The notes under the pieces were generated by a model. The model worked only from the letters and a program-made list of their open reading frames with translations. It searched no databases and was not told the origin of the DNA. From assembly GCA_964402955.1 (NCBI GenBank), contig CAYOEZ010000004.1:1-63857 (forward strand): 63,857 nucleotides of DNA, read 5' to 3'. The position numbers were made by a program, and so were the translations under genes. The first letter of the stretch is position 1, and every line of letters starts with the position of its first letter. Shown piece after piece: positions 45,210 through 54,466 of this stretch. Origin of the DNA: CAYOEZ01 sp964402955 (GTDB taxonomy: Bacteria; Chloroflexota; DTOL01; DAOUCN01).

Positions 45210-48200
45210 TCAGTCCTTGTGGATGACGATGCTGCCGCCGCCGATGACTGTCGTTGGGTCGGCGGTGTCGGATTTGTCACCACCCACCTGGTTGTCGTAG
45301 ACCATTCCGCCGCCGCTCCAGATCTTGATGCGGAACTTATCCACACCTCCGCCGCCGCTGGCCTGGCCGTCAATGGCTGTGAGCATGAAGTTGTAGCTGC
45401 CGCTGCCATTGATCGTGCCCACACCCTTGTACTGCGCTCTCGCCCCAGCCACGACCAGCCAGTCGTAGGCCGTGCTCTTGAAGTTCAGGTTGGCCACCTT
45501 GAACTGGAACTCGGTGTTGCCGGTGGGTATGGTTGCCCCCTTCTGGTACTTTGAGACAAAGCCGAAGTTGGCCTTGCCAACCAACGTTGGATCGGCTGCA
45601 TAGGCCCCCGCGGGCGAGTTGATCCAGCCGCCGCCGGTGACGAAGCCGCCGCTGGCGTCGTAGACGACGACGTAGCGGAACTCGGCCTGGCCGGTGAGCC
45701 CGGAGCTGTCGGTGACGGTGAGCTTGACGGTGTAGACGCCGGCAGCGGTGTAGGTGTGGCTGCCGCTCGCTGTCCCAGAGCCGTTGGCTGGTGTGACTGT
45801 ACCTTGTGTCACGCTGCCATCGCCCCAATTCCAGATAGCGGTGTGGGTGTCGGCAGTGTTGGCGTCCAGGAAGGCAGCACTGGCGTTGACGGCCGTCACG
45901 ACTGCAACTGGATCGACCGGGGCGGTGATGGGACGGACTTGCGGCGCCTTGGGTGCCATGATAGCGAACTCGGTGAGGTGATCGAGAACGGCAACCAATG
46001 TGTTGGTCACAGGGTAGAGGGCGCAGCCAGTGCACGGGAGCACAGGCACCCAGCCGTTGGCTGCGGTATCCCAGTAGTACAGGTTGAGCAAGCTCTCATT
46101 GCTGATTCCTGCAGCCTGCCAATCGCTATCCTGATAGGTAAGTGTGATGGTGTACGAGTTGGCAAAGTGGGTCACCGATTGGTTGTTGCTGTCTGTAGCG
46201 ACGAGGGTGAAGGCGTTGCCGGCAAAGGTGAAGGTGCTGGCGGCTTGGGTGGGCGCGGGTAGCTGCGTGTAGACGAAGGTGGTGGGGTTGATCACCAGGC
46301 CGGCCGGGAAGGAAATCCCGCCGTCATTGTTGGGGAGTGTTATGGCGGCTGGTGAGTTGGGCACCACTACCGCGCTGGCAGTCGACTGTTCTTCACCCAA
46401 GAGCAACTTGGTGATGACGATGGCGCCGGAGCCACTGAGGTCAGTGCCGAATGTCGTGGCTGGCGTTGGAAAGTCAGCAGACATGGTCATGATTGCCACG
46501 TAGACCTTGCCAGGCGTACCCAGAGCCATCGCTGTTGCCCCGTCCAGTCCTGCTCCACCCAAGAACGTGCCATACTGCAGTGTGGGTCCACCTGCGCCAG
46601 CGCTCTTGAACCACAGCACGAATGCGTCAAAGGCGTAGGGATCGAGCGCCGCGTTGCACAGCCCATCCGAGCCGCAAGTTGGGTCAATCGCGTCCGGTGT
46701 AGTGGGGAAGTTGGAGGAGTTGGTACCACCGACCAGGAACACGTTACCCAACGCATCGACAGCGATACCCCCAGGGTTCTCCCAACGGCTGCCTCCGATG
46801 AAGGTGGAGTACAGCAGGCTGTTGCCCTGAGGACTGACTTTAGCTAGGAAGAGATCGGCGTTGTCGGTTGCGTTTTGGCCTGTGTAGTTGCACGTCCCGT
46901 CGCTGCCGCAAGTGGGGTCGTACGCCTGCAGCGTCGGGAAATCATGAGAACCAGTCCAACCGTAGACATAGGCGGCCCCTTGTGTATCCAGGGCGATGCG
47001 TGAGCCGGAGTCCTGGTCTGTGCCACCCAGGAAGGTGGAGTAGACGAGGGCGCCGTCGCTCGCGAATTTAGCAACGAGGGCATCGGGAGACCACCGGTCG
47101 GGTGGGCCGAGCTTTGCCAATTGCAGGGCGTTCATGACGGGGAAATCCGGAGAGGCCGTATAACCGGTGATGTAGGTGGCGCCAAATGCATCAACGACAA
47201 GATCTTCGGCGTAATCATCGTCTGCGCCGCCCAGATATGTGGAAAACAGCAGACTCCCGCCACCGGCCGCGATCTTGGTTAAGAAGATGTCGTGACATAG
47301 CGACCCCGGATTGTAGAAGCACGTGTTATGCATTTCGGCCTGCCGAGCGTTAACAGTGGGAAAATCAACCGAGGCCGTGTACCCCACGATGTACAGGTTC
47401 CCCTGTGAGTCACGGGCAAGGTTATTGGCCAAGTCGTCGTCACGTCCACCCAGGTAGGTGGAGTATAGGAGCGCTGTGCCCGAGGCGTCCAACTCCACAA
47501 GGTAGGCATCGTATAGACCGCGGACGGGATACCAACTTCTGGGATTCTCCCAGGTGTTGTCGCAGGTGCCGTCGCTGCCACAGTCGCGGTCGAGCGCCCC
47601 TTCGGTGGTCGGGAAATCGGGTGAGACGGTAACGCCCGCGATGTAAGCGTTTCCCACAGCATCCACAACAATGCTTCTCGCGCTGTCCTGTCTGCTGCCC
47701 GCGAGGAAGGTGGCATAGATTAGGCTGGTCCCGGTCGGGTCAAGCTGGGCCACAAAGGTGTGCTCCCACTGACATGGCCTGCCGAAATACTGGTAACAGA
47801 GCGGATCATCATCATTGAATTCCTCGTCATAGGCGCCTGGCGTCGTGGGGAAGTCGGCAGAGACTGTTATTCCCGCCACAAAGAGGTTGCCGCTTGGGGC
47901 GACGGCCAACGCGCTCGCGTGGTCGAAGCCGCTGCCACCGAGCAGCACCGAATAGGCAAGGGTGCTGTTCGCATCAGCCAGTTGGGTCCGTGTTGGGGCG
48001 AGGGGCGCAGAGGCGGGTGTGGCGGCGACAAAAGGGTTGCTTACGATATTAGCATCGAGCTGAGGCTGGCCGGCTCGGCCCGCCATGCGTGCGCCGCTGG
48101 GAGTCTCCACGTGGAGGAGAGGCAGGGAAAAGCGCCCTGCCCCAGTGGTGAGGCGCACGGCACCACTGTCCACGGTTATCTTGTCTGCCCCCTCCACCCG

Positions 48201-48812
48201 CAGCCGGACCTGCCGCAGATCGGCGCCCGGCTGTGCCACCAAAAGCGGCGTCAGGCGGCTGCCATCGCCGGTCAGCTCGAGGTCAATCCCTGGATAGAGG
48301 TCCTTATAGCGCACGCCGCCCCACACCGGCACATCTGGCCGCCACGTGCTGGCGTCTTTGCCGATGAAGTATGAGACGTGTGTACTCAAGCGGTCAAATG
48401 CTTCGAGGCGAGGCTTGGCGTTGGCGCCGGGAAAAGTGATCTTGACATTGGCGGCGCGTGGGGGCTGGGCGTCCAGAGCCTGACGGTCAGCCGTCAAAGC
48501 CATGCCTCTTGTCTTGGACGCAGCAGATGGGGTAGTTTTCGCTTTCTCGGGCTGCTCCACCACCGTGATCCAGAGAGCATCATCGGCCAGCCACATCGTT
48601 GCGTCAGCACCAAAGACCTGGTAGCGGGCGCCTTTGGCGAACTGACCGACGTTCTCGATGAACAGCAACGAACTTTGACCCGTTGCAATAAGGCCCGACG
48701 CTTGCGCAGAAGAGGAGGCGCCTTGCGCCGCAAGGGGAACCTGCCAGACCGGAGCAACCAGCGAGAGCACCACAATCAACACCAACAACGGCGAGCCAAA
48801 CCGAGCCTTCAT
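45210..48812 (-). CDS. Secreted SBBP beta-propeller/PKD surface protein
   Basis: A 1200-residue exported protein. A signal peptide (about 1-30, LLVLIVVLSLVAPVWQVPLAAQ) is followed by a beta-rich N-terminal domain (about 40-250) and about seven SBBP repeats (about 270-780) with the hallmark pairs YSTYLGG, DxxGNxYIxGxTxSxDFP. Next are a Ig-like region, a PKD-type domain (about 1000-1075) and a C-terminal domain beginning FVTGGGWINSPAGAY, of the post-COAP-1 type. The whole is a cell-surface beta-propeller protein with unknown ligand. Cys-rich insertions (CGSDGTC) occur in the blades. ATG 48812 follows GAGGAGGGTGAC. Confidence 0.9.
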   Translation of the reverse strand: MKARFGSPLLVLIVVLSLVAPVWQVPLAAQGASSSAQASGLIATGQSSLLFIENVGQFAKGARYQVFGADATMWLADDALWITVVEQPEKAKTTPSAASKTRGMALTADRQALDAQPPRAANVKITFPGANAKPRLEAFDRLSTHVSYFIGKDASTWRPDVPVWGGVRYKDLYPGIDLELTGDGSRLTPLLVAQPGADLRQVRLRVEGADKITVDSGAVRLTTGAGRFSLPLLHVETPSGARMAGRAGQPQLDANIVSNPFVAATPASAPLAPTRTQLADANSTLAYSVLLGGSGFDHASALAVAPSGNLFVAGITVSADFPTTPGAYDEEFNDDDPLCYQYFGRPCQWEHTFVAQLDPTGTSLIYATFLAGSRQDSARSIVVDAVGNAYIAGVTVSPDFPTTEGALDRDCGSDGTCDNTWENPRSWYPVRGLYDAYLVELDASGTALLYSTYLGGRDDDLANNLARDSQGNLYIVGYTASVDFPTVNARQAEMHNTCFYNPGSLCHDIFLTKIAAGGGSLLFSTYLGGADDDYAEDLVVDAFGATYITGYTASPDFPVMNALQLAKLGPPDRWSPDALVAKFASDGALVYSTFLGGTDQDSGSRIALDTQGAAYVYGWTGSHDFPTLQAYDPTCGSDGTCNYTGQNATDNADLFLAKVSPQGNSLLYSTFIGGSRWENPGGIAVDALGNVFLVGGTNSSNFPTTPDAIDPTCGSDGLCNAALDPYAFDAFVLWFKSAGAGGPTLQYGTFLGGAGLDGATAMALGTPGKVYVAIMTMSADFPTPATTFGTDLSGSGAIVITKLLLGEEQSTASAVVVPNSPAAITLPNNDGGISFPAGLVINPTTFVYTQLPAPTQAASTFTFAGNAFTLVATDSNNQSVTHFANSYTITLTYQDSDWQAAGISNESLLNLYYWDTAANGWVPVLPCTGCALYPVTNTLVAVLDHLTEFAIMAPKAPQVRPITAPVDPVAVVTAVNASAAFLDANTADTHTAIWNWGDGSVTQGTVTPANGSGTASGSHTYTAAGVYTVKLTVTDSSGLTGQAEFRYVVVYDASGGFVTGGGWINSPAGAYAADPTLVGKANFGFVSKYQKGATIPTGNTEFQFKVANLNFKSTAYDWLVVAGARAQYKGVGTINGSGSYNFMLTAIDGQASGGGGVDKFRIKIWSGGGMVYDNQVGGDKSDTADPTTVIGGGSIVIHKD

Positions 48813-49269
48813 GTCACCCTCCTCATAGATTGGGATAGTTATTCGTCTGAGAGCATGACTGTGCACCGGGTCGTGTGTCCTGGGTTGTCCAACAACAGGA
48901 GACGCGGTTACGCAAGGAGGCTTCGCTTTAGAGAAGTGGCAAGACGGGGATTTACGCCAGTCAGCGGAGAAATCCAGCAGAGAGCTTCTCTATACTAAAT
49001 GTTATCACGCGCAGCACTACTTGTCAATAGGAAAATAGCGAGGGCGCTGAACAGAACGCAGGCGGCAGTTGGAAACTGCATCAACAACCGCGCAAAGCCG
49101 CTCTTCAGCGACTAACAGAGTCCACGCAGGTGGACTTCGTGCTCTGGTTGCAGCGATTTTAATCGCCAGAGGCGATGTTCAACACCCTCAAAACAGCGAC
49201 GGAATACCATCCAGAGAGCACTGTCGTGCGCGAACCAGCCGACCTGAGCACTCTCCCTTGGATCTGTGC
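48813..49269. other. Long intergenic region with small hairpins
   Basis: About 450 bases without a credible gene. Small palindromes are present: GCAGTT/AACTGC at about 49063-49077, AGTCCAC/GTGGACT at about 49112-49129, and a CGATTT/AATCG pair at about 49154-49165. They suggest REP-like hairpin debris or RNA structure. Confidence 0.45.
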
Positions 49270-49275
49270 TATAAT
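49267..49275 (+). promoter_or_regulatory. Extended -10 promoter of the EamA gene
   Basis: TGCTATAAT with the hexamer at 49270-49275 and a weak -35. It is 54 bases ahead of the ATG. Confidence 0.55.
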
Positions 49276-49328
49276 ACCCCCGTTCTCCATATCCACCGCA
49301 GAAAGAATCACGCATCGGGAACCCACTC

Positions 49329-50237
49329 ATGCCACTGATCGCCATCATGCTCGTCTCCATCGCCGCCGTCATCCACGCCTTCTGGAACCTGCTCGGCAAG
49401 CGGCAGAATCCCTCGGCGGCGTTCTTCTGGATCGCCTCCGTTGCTGCAAGCGTCGTCCTGCTGCCGCTACTCGTGCGCGATTGGCATGTGCTGGCGCTTA
49501 TCCCCGCGCCAGTCTGGGCGCTGATCGCCTTATCGTGCGTCTTTGAGACGATCTACTACGCCGGGTTGGCTGGCGCATACCGCAATGGCGATATGTCGCT
49601 GGCCTATCCTCTGGCGCGCGCCTTGCCGACCGTCATGATCACACTCTGCGCTATTGTCCTGGGCATCGGCAAACCGCTCACACCGGTCGGGCTGGTGGGC
49701 ATTGTTGCGGTGGCGTTGGGTTGCCTGATTCTGCCGTTGCGCAGCCTGCGCTCCATGCGCCGCGCCGACTACCTGAACGCTTGCTGTGCGCTGGCAGTGG
49801 TGGCGGCCATCGGCACGACCGGCTACACGGTGATCGACAGTGAGTCGCTGCGTGTGCTGCGCTCGCTGCCGGGCAGCGGCCTGAGCACAATCGAGATCAC
49901 GCTTCTGTACCTGGCGCTGACAAGCATCGGTACGGCAGTTTTCATCGGTATCTTCGTGGCTGTCTACCCGACCGAACGCCAGCGCCTGCGCTTGCTTGTG
50001 CGCAACGGCGCCGGCTATGCTGTCGTGGCCGGTCTGGTCATTACTGTGGGATACGCGATGGTGTTGATGGCCATGTCGTACGCCAGCAACGTCAGCTACA
50101 TCGGCGCCTTCCGCCAGTCGAGCATCCCCCTGGGCGCGGCCTTGGGCATCCTTGTGCAAAAGGAGCCTCTCTATCGCGCCAAGGTGATCGGCACGGTCAT
50201 CGTGCTCAGCGGATTGGTTTTGGTTGCTTTGGCGTGA
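49329..50237 (+). CDS. EamA-family transporter (DMT superfamily)
   Basis: A 302-residue, ten-helix protein made of two five-helix EamA repeats. The first begins IMLVSIAAVIHAFWNLLGKRQ, with the usual LAGAYRNGDMSLAYPLARALPTV at the end of helix 3-4; the second begins around AVVAAIGTTGYTVIDS and has MSYASNVSYIGAFRQSSIPLGAALG. It should move a metabolite such as an amino acid, nucleobase or sugar derivative across the membrane. The substrate cannot be read. A promoter lies just upstream and MITE copy C downstream. Confidence 0.85.
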   Translation: MPLIAIMLVSIAAVIHAFWNLLGKRQNPSAAFFWIASVAASVVLLPLLVRDWHVLALIPAPVWALIALSCVFETIYYAGLAGAYRNGDMSLAYPLARALPTVMITLCAIVLGIGKPLTPVGLVGIVAVALGCLILPLRSLRSMRRADYLNACCALAVVAAIGTTGYTVIDSESLRVLRSLPGSGLSTIEITLLYLALTSIGTAVFIGIFVAVYPTERQRLRLLVRNGAGYAVVAGLVITVGYAMVLMAMSYASNVSYIGAFRQSSIPLGAALGILVQKEPLYRAKVIGTVIVLSGLVLVALA

Positions 50238-50323
50238 GGGCGCCATGCCACAGAATGACACAATCCGATACCATTGCCGCAGGTCAAACGTACTATGATG
50301 TAGCAAGCATGATAGCGGTCTCT

Positions 50324-50506
50324 CAGACAATTCAAGATAAGGGCGCTTTTGAAAACCATAGAGGCGCAGAGGACACAGCGTGAATCGCAGATGAGTACAC
50401 CCGCGTCCTACTGGCATCGTGAGGAGTCGAAGCGACCGGCCAACAAGTGTTCTCCGTGCCCTCTGTGCTTCCGTAGCGAGTACAAAACACTATCTGGACG
50501 TGTCAG
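50324..50506. mobile_element. MITE-like element, copy C (183 bp)
   Basis: Left end CAGACAATTCAAGATAAGGG, right end TATCTGGACGTGTCAG, the same length as copy B, with CAGAGGACACAG and CTCCGTGCCCTCTGTG inside. It lies between the EamA and small membrane protein genes and contains no gene. It explains most of the gap 50238-50544. Confidence 0.75.
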
Positions 50507-50544
50507 GCGGTCTCTTGGCAAGTAAACGAATGGAGGGATGACTC

Positions 50545-50961
50545 ATGAACCAGCTAAGCGAACACCAATTACGAATGCACGTTCCCATCGTGGGGTGGTT
50601 GCTCATTGTGCAGTCCTCATTGCTCGTGATCGTCGCCGCGCTTGCGTGGGGTCTGCTGAGGCTTCTCGCCGGCCTACCCGAGACGGAGTCGCCGGAAGCG
50701 CTGAATATCGCCGCGACGATCATTGCTCTGTTTCTGATAGCGCTCGCCGCGCCAGGGCTTGTGGCCGGGATTGGCCTGTTGCTGCGCCAGAATTGGGCGC
50801 GCCTTCTGGCCATTGTGATCTCGGTGATCGGCCTGATCAACGTCCCGATTGGCACTGTTTTTGGCATCTATGCCTGTTGGGTGCTGTTGCAGGACGCTGC
50901 TGGGCCGTATTTTGGGGGCGCACGACAGTCGCCAGATGTCATCGTGCGCTCTGTGGACTAG
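50545..50961 (+). CDS. Small membrane protein, unknown function
   Basis: A 138-residue protein with about three to four hydrophobic helices (near VGWLLIVQSSLLVIVAALAW, IAATIIALFLIALAAPGLVA, and LAIVISVIGLINVPIGTVFG) and a short C-terminal tail ending PYFGGARQSPDVIVRSVD. A polar N-terminus (MNQLSEHQLRMHVP) precedes. It resembles DUF4064- or YIP1-like small proteins only in general. ATG 50545 follows GGAGGGATGACTC, a strong site. No motif tells the function. Confidence 0.65.
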   Translation: MNQLSEHQLRMHVPIVGWLLIVQSSLLVIVAALAWGLLRLLAGLPETESPEALNIAATIIALFLIALAAPGLVAGIGLLLRQNWARLLAIVISVIGLINVPIGTVFGIYACWVLLQDAAGPYFGGARQSPDVIVRSVD

Positions 50962-51032
50962 CAGCAGGGTCATGCGCAGGCCATGACGGGCCGCAGTGTC
51001 AGACAAGGCCGCAAGTGAAACGTGCGCGCATC

Positions 51033-51061
51033 TTGCGCGCCGCTCCCATTTTCGCTATACT
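51033..51061 (+). promoter_or_regulatory. Likely lepB promoter
   Basis: TTGCGC at 51033-51038, a 17-base spacer, then TATACT at 51056-51061. Confidence 0.45.
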
Positions 51062-51111
51062 ATGTGTGACACACGGTAGGCCATTCTTGACACTGAACTT
51101 AAGAGAGAAGC

Positions 51112-51672
51112 ATGCAGACGCCTGCACAAGACCACACATCCAACATCGTTGCTCGCTGTGCACGGGCGCTATGGCGGGTGACGCGCGAACTGCTCGTCAC
51201 CGTTGTCCCCGCTGTTCTCCTGACTTTACTCGTTAATACCTATGTGGCGCAGGCAACGGTGGTAGATGGGCCGAGCATGCAGCCGAACCTGTACAGCGAC
51301 TATCGCGTCATGACGGAGAAGGTGTCGTACCATCTGCACACACCACGACGCGGCGACGTGGTTGTGGTCGATCGGCCGGGTGAACCCGAGCCGTTGGTCA
51401 AGCGCGTGGTGGCCCTGGCAGGTGAGACGGTGGAAGTACGCGCTGGGCACACGTATATCAACCAGGTTCCCATCAGAGAGCCGTGGGTGACATATTGGGG
51501 AGGAAGAGACTATCCAGCGACGCTCGTGCCGGTTGGCCACGTCTTCGTATTGGGCGACAACCGGGCTGTATCGCTTGACTCACGTTACATCGGGCCGGTG
51601 TCGCTCGATCTGGTGACGCGGCACGTGGTCTTCATCTTCTGGCCGCTGCAGCAGATCAAGTTCATGCCGTAG
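51112..51672 (+). CDS. lepB: Signal peptidase I
   Basis: A 186-residue type I signal peptidase anchored by one N-terminal helix (about 25-45, LLVTVVPAVLLTLLVNTY). The catalytic Ser55 is in DGPSMQPNL and the general base Lys97 in LVKRVVALAGETV; the downstream GDNRAVSLDSR block is also present. It cleaves signal peptides from exported proteins such as the large surface proteins in this window. ATG 51112 has a weak AAGAGAGAAGC site. The length is typical of compact Gram-positive-like enzymes. Confidence 0.93.
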   Translation: MQTPAQDHTSNIVARCARALWRVTRELLVTVVPAVLLTLLVNTYVAQATVVDGPSMQPNLYSDYRVMTEKVSYHLHTPRRGDVVVVDRPGEPEPLVKRVVALAGETVEVRAGHTYINQVPIREPWVTYWGGRDYPATLVPVGHVFVLGDNRAVSLDSRYIGPVSLDLVTRHVVFIFWPLQQIKFMP

Positions 51673-52098
51673 AAGGAATGTGGCGCCTGCCAGAAGAAAT
51701 GCGTGGGGGCGCGATCGTTGTCGAGAGCGGCGTCGGCTGCGCCGCGGCCATGATCCAGGCTGCACTGCGCGGCCAGAAAGAAGTGAGATGTGGCTGCGGG
51801 TCGGGATGTGGCTGAGACGGGAGCCGAGTCGGTCGGGCATCCTTGCGTGACCTTCTGGCTACTGGCTGTTGACCTACGGGCTGCCCCACGGCTCGACGGG
51901 AGATGTGGCACATGGCTGACTTCCCGATCCTGATAATTGACCAACCCCTTTCCCATTGCATTCGCCCGCTGTTCAGCGGGCAGCACCTGATACTGATGAC
52001 CGAGGCCATGATCGCCGGCAACAGCCCGGCTCACATATGGGTAGACAACAATGAAGTTGTCGTATCTGGCAGCATTTTGGCGGGACAAGGAGATTGCT
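51673..52098. other. Non-coding region with heptamer repeat and hairpin
   Basis: About 425 bases with no credible gene. It includes a short heptanucleotide-type repeat at 51853-51883 (TTCTGGC, TACTGGC, TGTTGAC, CTACGGG) and a perfect 8-bp hairpin at 51964-51981 (GCCCGCTG/CAGCGGGC). A long minus-strand frame here lacks protein-like features. Confidence 0.45.
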
Positions 52099-52671
52099 AT
52101 GATCGCGAAACATGTGCTCGTCCTCAAGGGAAGCCCGCGGCCCAGGGGCAACAGCTCGCTGCTGGCCGATCGAGTGGCGGCAGGAGCGACAGCCGCCGGC
52201 GCCACGGTGGAGAGCTTCGTTCTGCGCGACATGACCATCCAGCCATGTGATGGCTGCGACGCCTGCCACAACAGCGGCGACGGCGAGTGCATCATCGGCG
52301 ACGACATGCAGAAACTCTACCCCAGGTTGCGCCTGGCCGACGTTATCGTCGTCGCCAGCCCTATTTACTGGTTCACTGTCAACGCACAGACGAAGCTGTG
52401 CATAGACCGCTGGTATGCTCTCGAAACGCCGCAGGGAAACGCTCTGAGAGGCAAGACGTTTGGCGCGGTTCTCACCTATGGCGACAGCGACCCCTTCACG
52501 TCGGGCGCAGTCAATGCCATGCGCATGTTCCAGGACATGTGCCGCTATCTCAAGGCAGATCTCGCAGGTATGGTCTATGGCACGGCGTCCGATCAGGGAG
52601 ATGTTGAGCGGCAGCCCAAGCTGATGGAGCAGGCGTACGAGCTGGGCAAGAAGCTCGGGTCCGCAGTGTAA
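52099..52671 (+). CDS. Flavodoxin-fold NAD(P)H oxidoreductase with Cys motif
   Basis: A 190-residue flavodoxin-like protein. KGSPRPRGNSSLLAD (10-24) is the FMN phosphate loop. The Cys cluster C50, C53, C56, C64 in QPCDGCDACHNSGDGEC matches the compact motif of iron-sulfur flavoproteins or of their non-cluster relatives. IYWFTVNAQTKLCIDRW and TYGDSDPFTSG follow. It probably reduces quinones, metals or other electron acceptors. ATG 52099 is chosen since CAAGGAGATTGCT precedes it. A HEAT-like gene follows 43 bases later. Confidence 0.85.
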   Translation: MIAKHVLVLKGSPRPRGNSSLLADRVAAGATAAGATVESFVLRDMTIQPCDGCDACHNSGDGECIIGDDMQKLYPRLRLADVIVVASPIYWFTVNAQTKLCIDRWYALETPQGNALRGKTFGAVLTYGDSDPFTSGAVNAMRMFQDMCRYLKADLAGMVYGTASDQGDVERQPKLMEQAYELGKKLGSAV

Positions 52672-52714
52672 ACGACCGGATGGTTTCCCGATGCGAACTG
52701 CCAGGAGGGCGGCC

Positions 52715-53338
52715 ATGTCTGTCCTAAGCAGAATTGCGTTTTTCCAGAACCGGCGCGACGAGGTGCCCAATCAGGAGTTGGCGCGCGACTTGGCCGCTAG
52801 CAGAGACGCCGTGGGCAGCGCGGAGATCGCCGCCAACCTGTGCAACAAGAACAAGAGCGCCAGCGACTGCCTGAAAGTCCTCTACGAGATCGGCTACATC
52901 GACCCACCGTTGATTGCGGGCTATGTGGGCGACTTCCTCAAGCTGCTGCAAAGCAAGAACAACCGCATGGTGTGGGGAGCAATGATCGGGCTCGGCGTGA
53001 TTGCTCACCTGCGGCCGGCAGACATCTGGGCGCAGATCGATGACGTCATTGCCGCCGTGGAGCATGGATCGCTGATCACCGTTGTCTGGGGAGTGCGGGC
53101 GCTGGCCAACGTGGCTGCCGCCGATAGCCCGTGGGGCGAGCGAATCTTCCCTGTTCTGCTCATGCAACTGAAGACGTGCATCCCCCGCGATGTACCAACG
53201 CACGCCGAAAGCATGGCCTGTGCTGTGACGCCGTGCAACAAGGCGAAATTTCTGTCCGTACTGGAATCGCGACAGGCAGAGTTGACCCCGTCGCAACATG
53301 CGAGGTTGGAAAAGGCCATGAGGGGAGTACAAGCATGA
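52715..53338 (+). CDS. HEAT-like helical repeat protein
   Basis: A 207-residue all-helical protein with paired helices of HEAT or armadillo type: NQELARDLAASRDAVGSAEI, KNNRMVWGAMIGLGVIAHL and GSLITVVWGVRALANVAA. A conserved CLKVLYEIGYIDPPLI lies near residue 50. It should act as a scaffold or binding protein and has no catalytic motif. ATG 52715 is chosen from CCAGGAGGGCGGCC just upstream. Its neighbour is the flavodoxin-like gene, so a joint role is possible but unproven. Confidence 0.7.
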   Translation: MSVLSRIAFFQNRRDEVPNQELARDLAASRDAVGSAEIAANLCNKNKSASDCLKVLYEIGYIDPPLIAGYVGDFLKLLQSKNNRMVWGAMIGLGVIAHLRPADIWAQIDDVIAAVEHGSLITVVWGVRALANVAAADSPWGERIFPVLLMQLKTCIPRDVPTHAESMACAVTPCNKAKFLSVLESRQAELTPSQHARLEKAMRGVQA

Positions 53339-53506
53339 GCAGCGAACAATCCCCCATCAGCAGAGCTTCTCGGTACAGGTAGCTGACCGGCAAAACGTGT
53401 TGTTCATCACCCGGCGCGTGAGGACAGGGTGCTGCTGGGCAAGGCAGCAATATACACCTATACAGCTCGAAACGTGGAGTTTTGGGCCAACTGACAGGAG
53501 CAGAGA

Positions 53507-54466
53507 ATGGACGATGGCATTTCCCGTGTGGCAGTTTTCGGAATGGGGCAAATGGGCCCCGGCACTGCGGTCGTCTCAGCACTGGCAGGTTGCACGGTCA
53601 CGCTGGTCGGTCGCTCGCCCGAGGCAGTGGCGCGCGGGCAGGCAGCGGTCGATGCGCAGCTCAGTTTCCTCGCCGATAACGAGGTGATCTCCAGGCACGA
53701 TGCGCACGCCGCGCACGGCCGGCTCACAGTCACGGCTGACATGCATGCGGCCGCCCCGGCTGACCTTGCGGTTGAGTCAATCATTGAGAACCTGGCCATC
53801 AAGCAGAAGTTTATGTGTGATCTCGAGGACATCTTCTCGCCCGATACCATCTTGTCCAGCAACACATCCGCGCTTCCCATCACGCAGATTGCGGCGCTGA
53901 TGCGGCGACCTGAGCGCTGCGTGACGACGCATTTCTGGAATCCGCCGCACCTGATGCCGCTTGTCGATGTGATTCAGGGTGAAAAGACATCGTCCGAGAC
54001 GGTAGAGCGAGCGTACAGCTTTCTCTTGCGCTGCGGCAAACGACCGGTCATCGGGCGCAAGGATGTGCCGGGGCAGGTGGGCAACCGTCTGCTGGGCGCC
54101 ATTACACGTGAGGCAATCTACATGGTGCAGGAGGGCATTGCCAGCGCCGAGGACGTCGAAACGGCCATCAAGTACGGGCCGGGTATGCGCTTCCCCGTCT
54201 ATGGGCCGCTGGAGCACGCCGATGCCGTGGGTCTAGATCTAGCCTTGGCCGTCCAATCTATTCTCGCGCCCAGCCTGTGCAATGCAACCGAGGCGCTGCC
54301 GCTGCTCAAGCAGCTGGTGGCCGATGGCGATCTGGGTGTACGCACAGGACACGGTTTCTACGACTGGAGCACACGCGATGTGACAGAGCTGCGCCGGCAG
54401 CGCGACCTGTTTCTGGTTGAACGATTGAAGGCCGAAAAACGTGAGCAGCGGAGGACAGCCACATGA
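53507..54466 (+). CDS. 3-Hydroxyacyl-CoA dehydrogenase family protein
   Basis: A 319-residue NAD-dependent dehydrogenase. The N-terminal Rossmann loop is VAVFGMGQMGPG (about 8-19), the conserved NTSALPITQIA and the catalytic His within THFWNPPHLMPLVDVI lie in the middle, and the C-terminal helical domain has GQVGNRLLGAITREAIYMV and GTGHGFYDW-like VRTGHGFYDW. It oxidises a 3-hydroxyacyl-CoA or a related hydroxy acid. The 3' end overlaps the coiled-coil/zinc-ribbon gene by four bases, and a class III aminotransferase follows, which suggests a shared amino or fatty acid catabolic route. ATG 53507 follows CAGGAGCAGAGA. Confidence 0.9.
   Translation: MDDGISRVAVFGMGQMGPGTAVVSALAGCTVTLVGRSPEAVARGQAAVDAQLSFLADNEVISRHDAHAAHGRLTVTADMHAAAPADLAVESIIENLAIKQKFMCDLEDIFSPDTILSSNTSALPITQIAALMRRPERCVTTHFWNPPHLMPLVDVIQGEKTSSETVERAYSFLLRCGKRPVIGRKDVPGQVGNRLLGAITREAIYMVQEGIASAEDVETAIKYGPGMRFPVYGPLEHADAVGLDLALAVQSILAPSLCNATEALPLLKQLVADGDLGVRTGHGFYDWSTRDVTELRRQRDLFLVERLKAEKREQRRTAT

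Noticed and set aside
51585..52307. 240-codon minus-strand frame in the gap after lepB
   Set aside because: Crosses the lepB end and the flavodoxin start, Ser/Pro/Arg-rich, no recognisable protein features.
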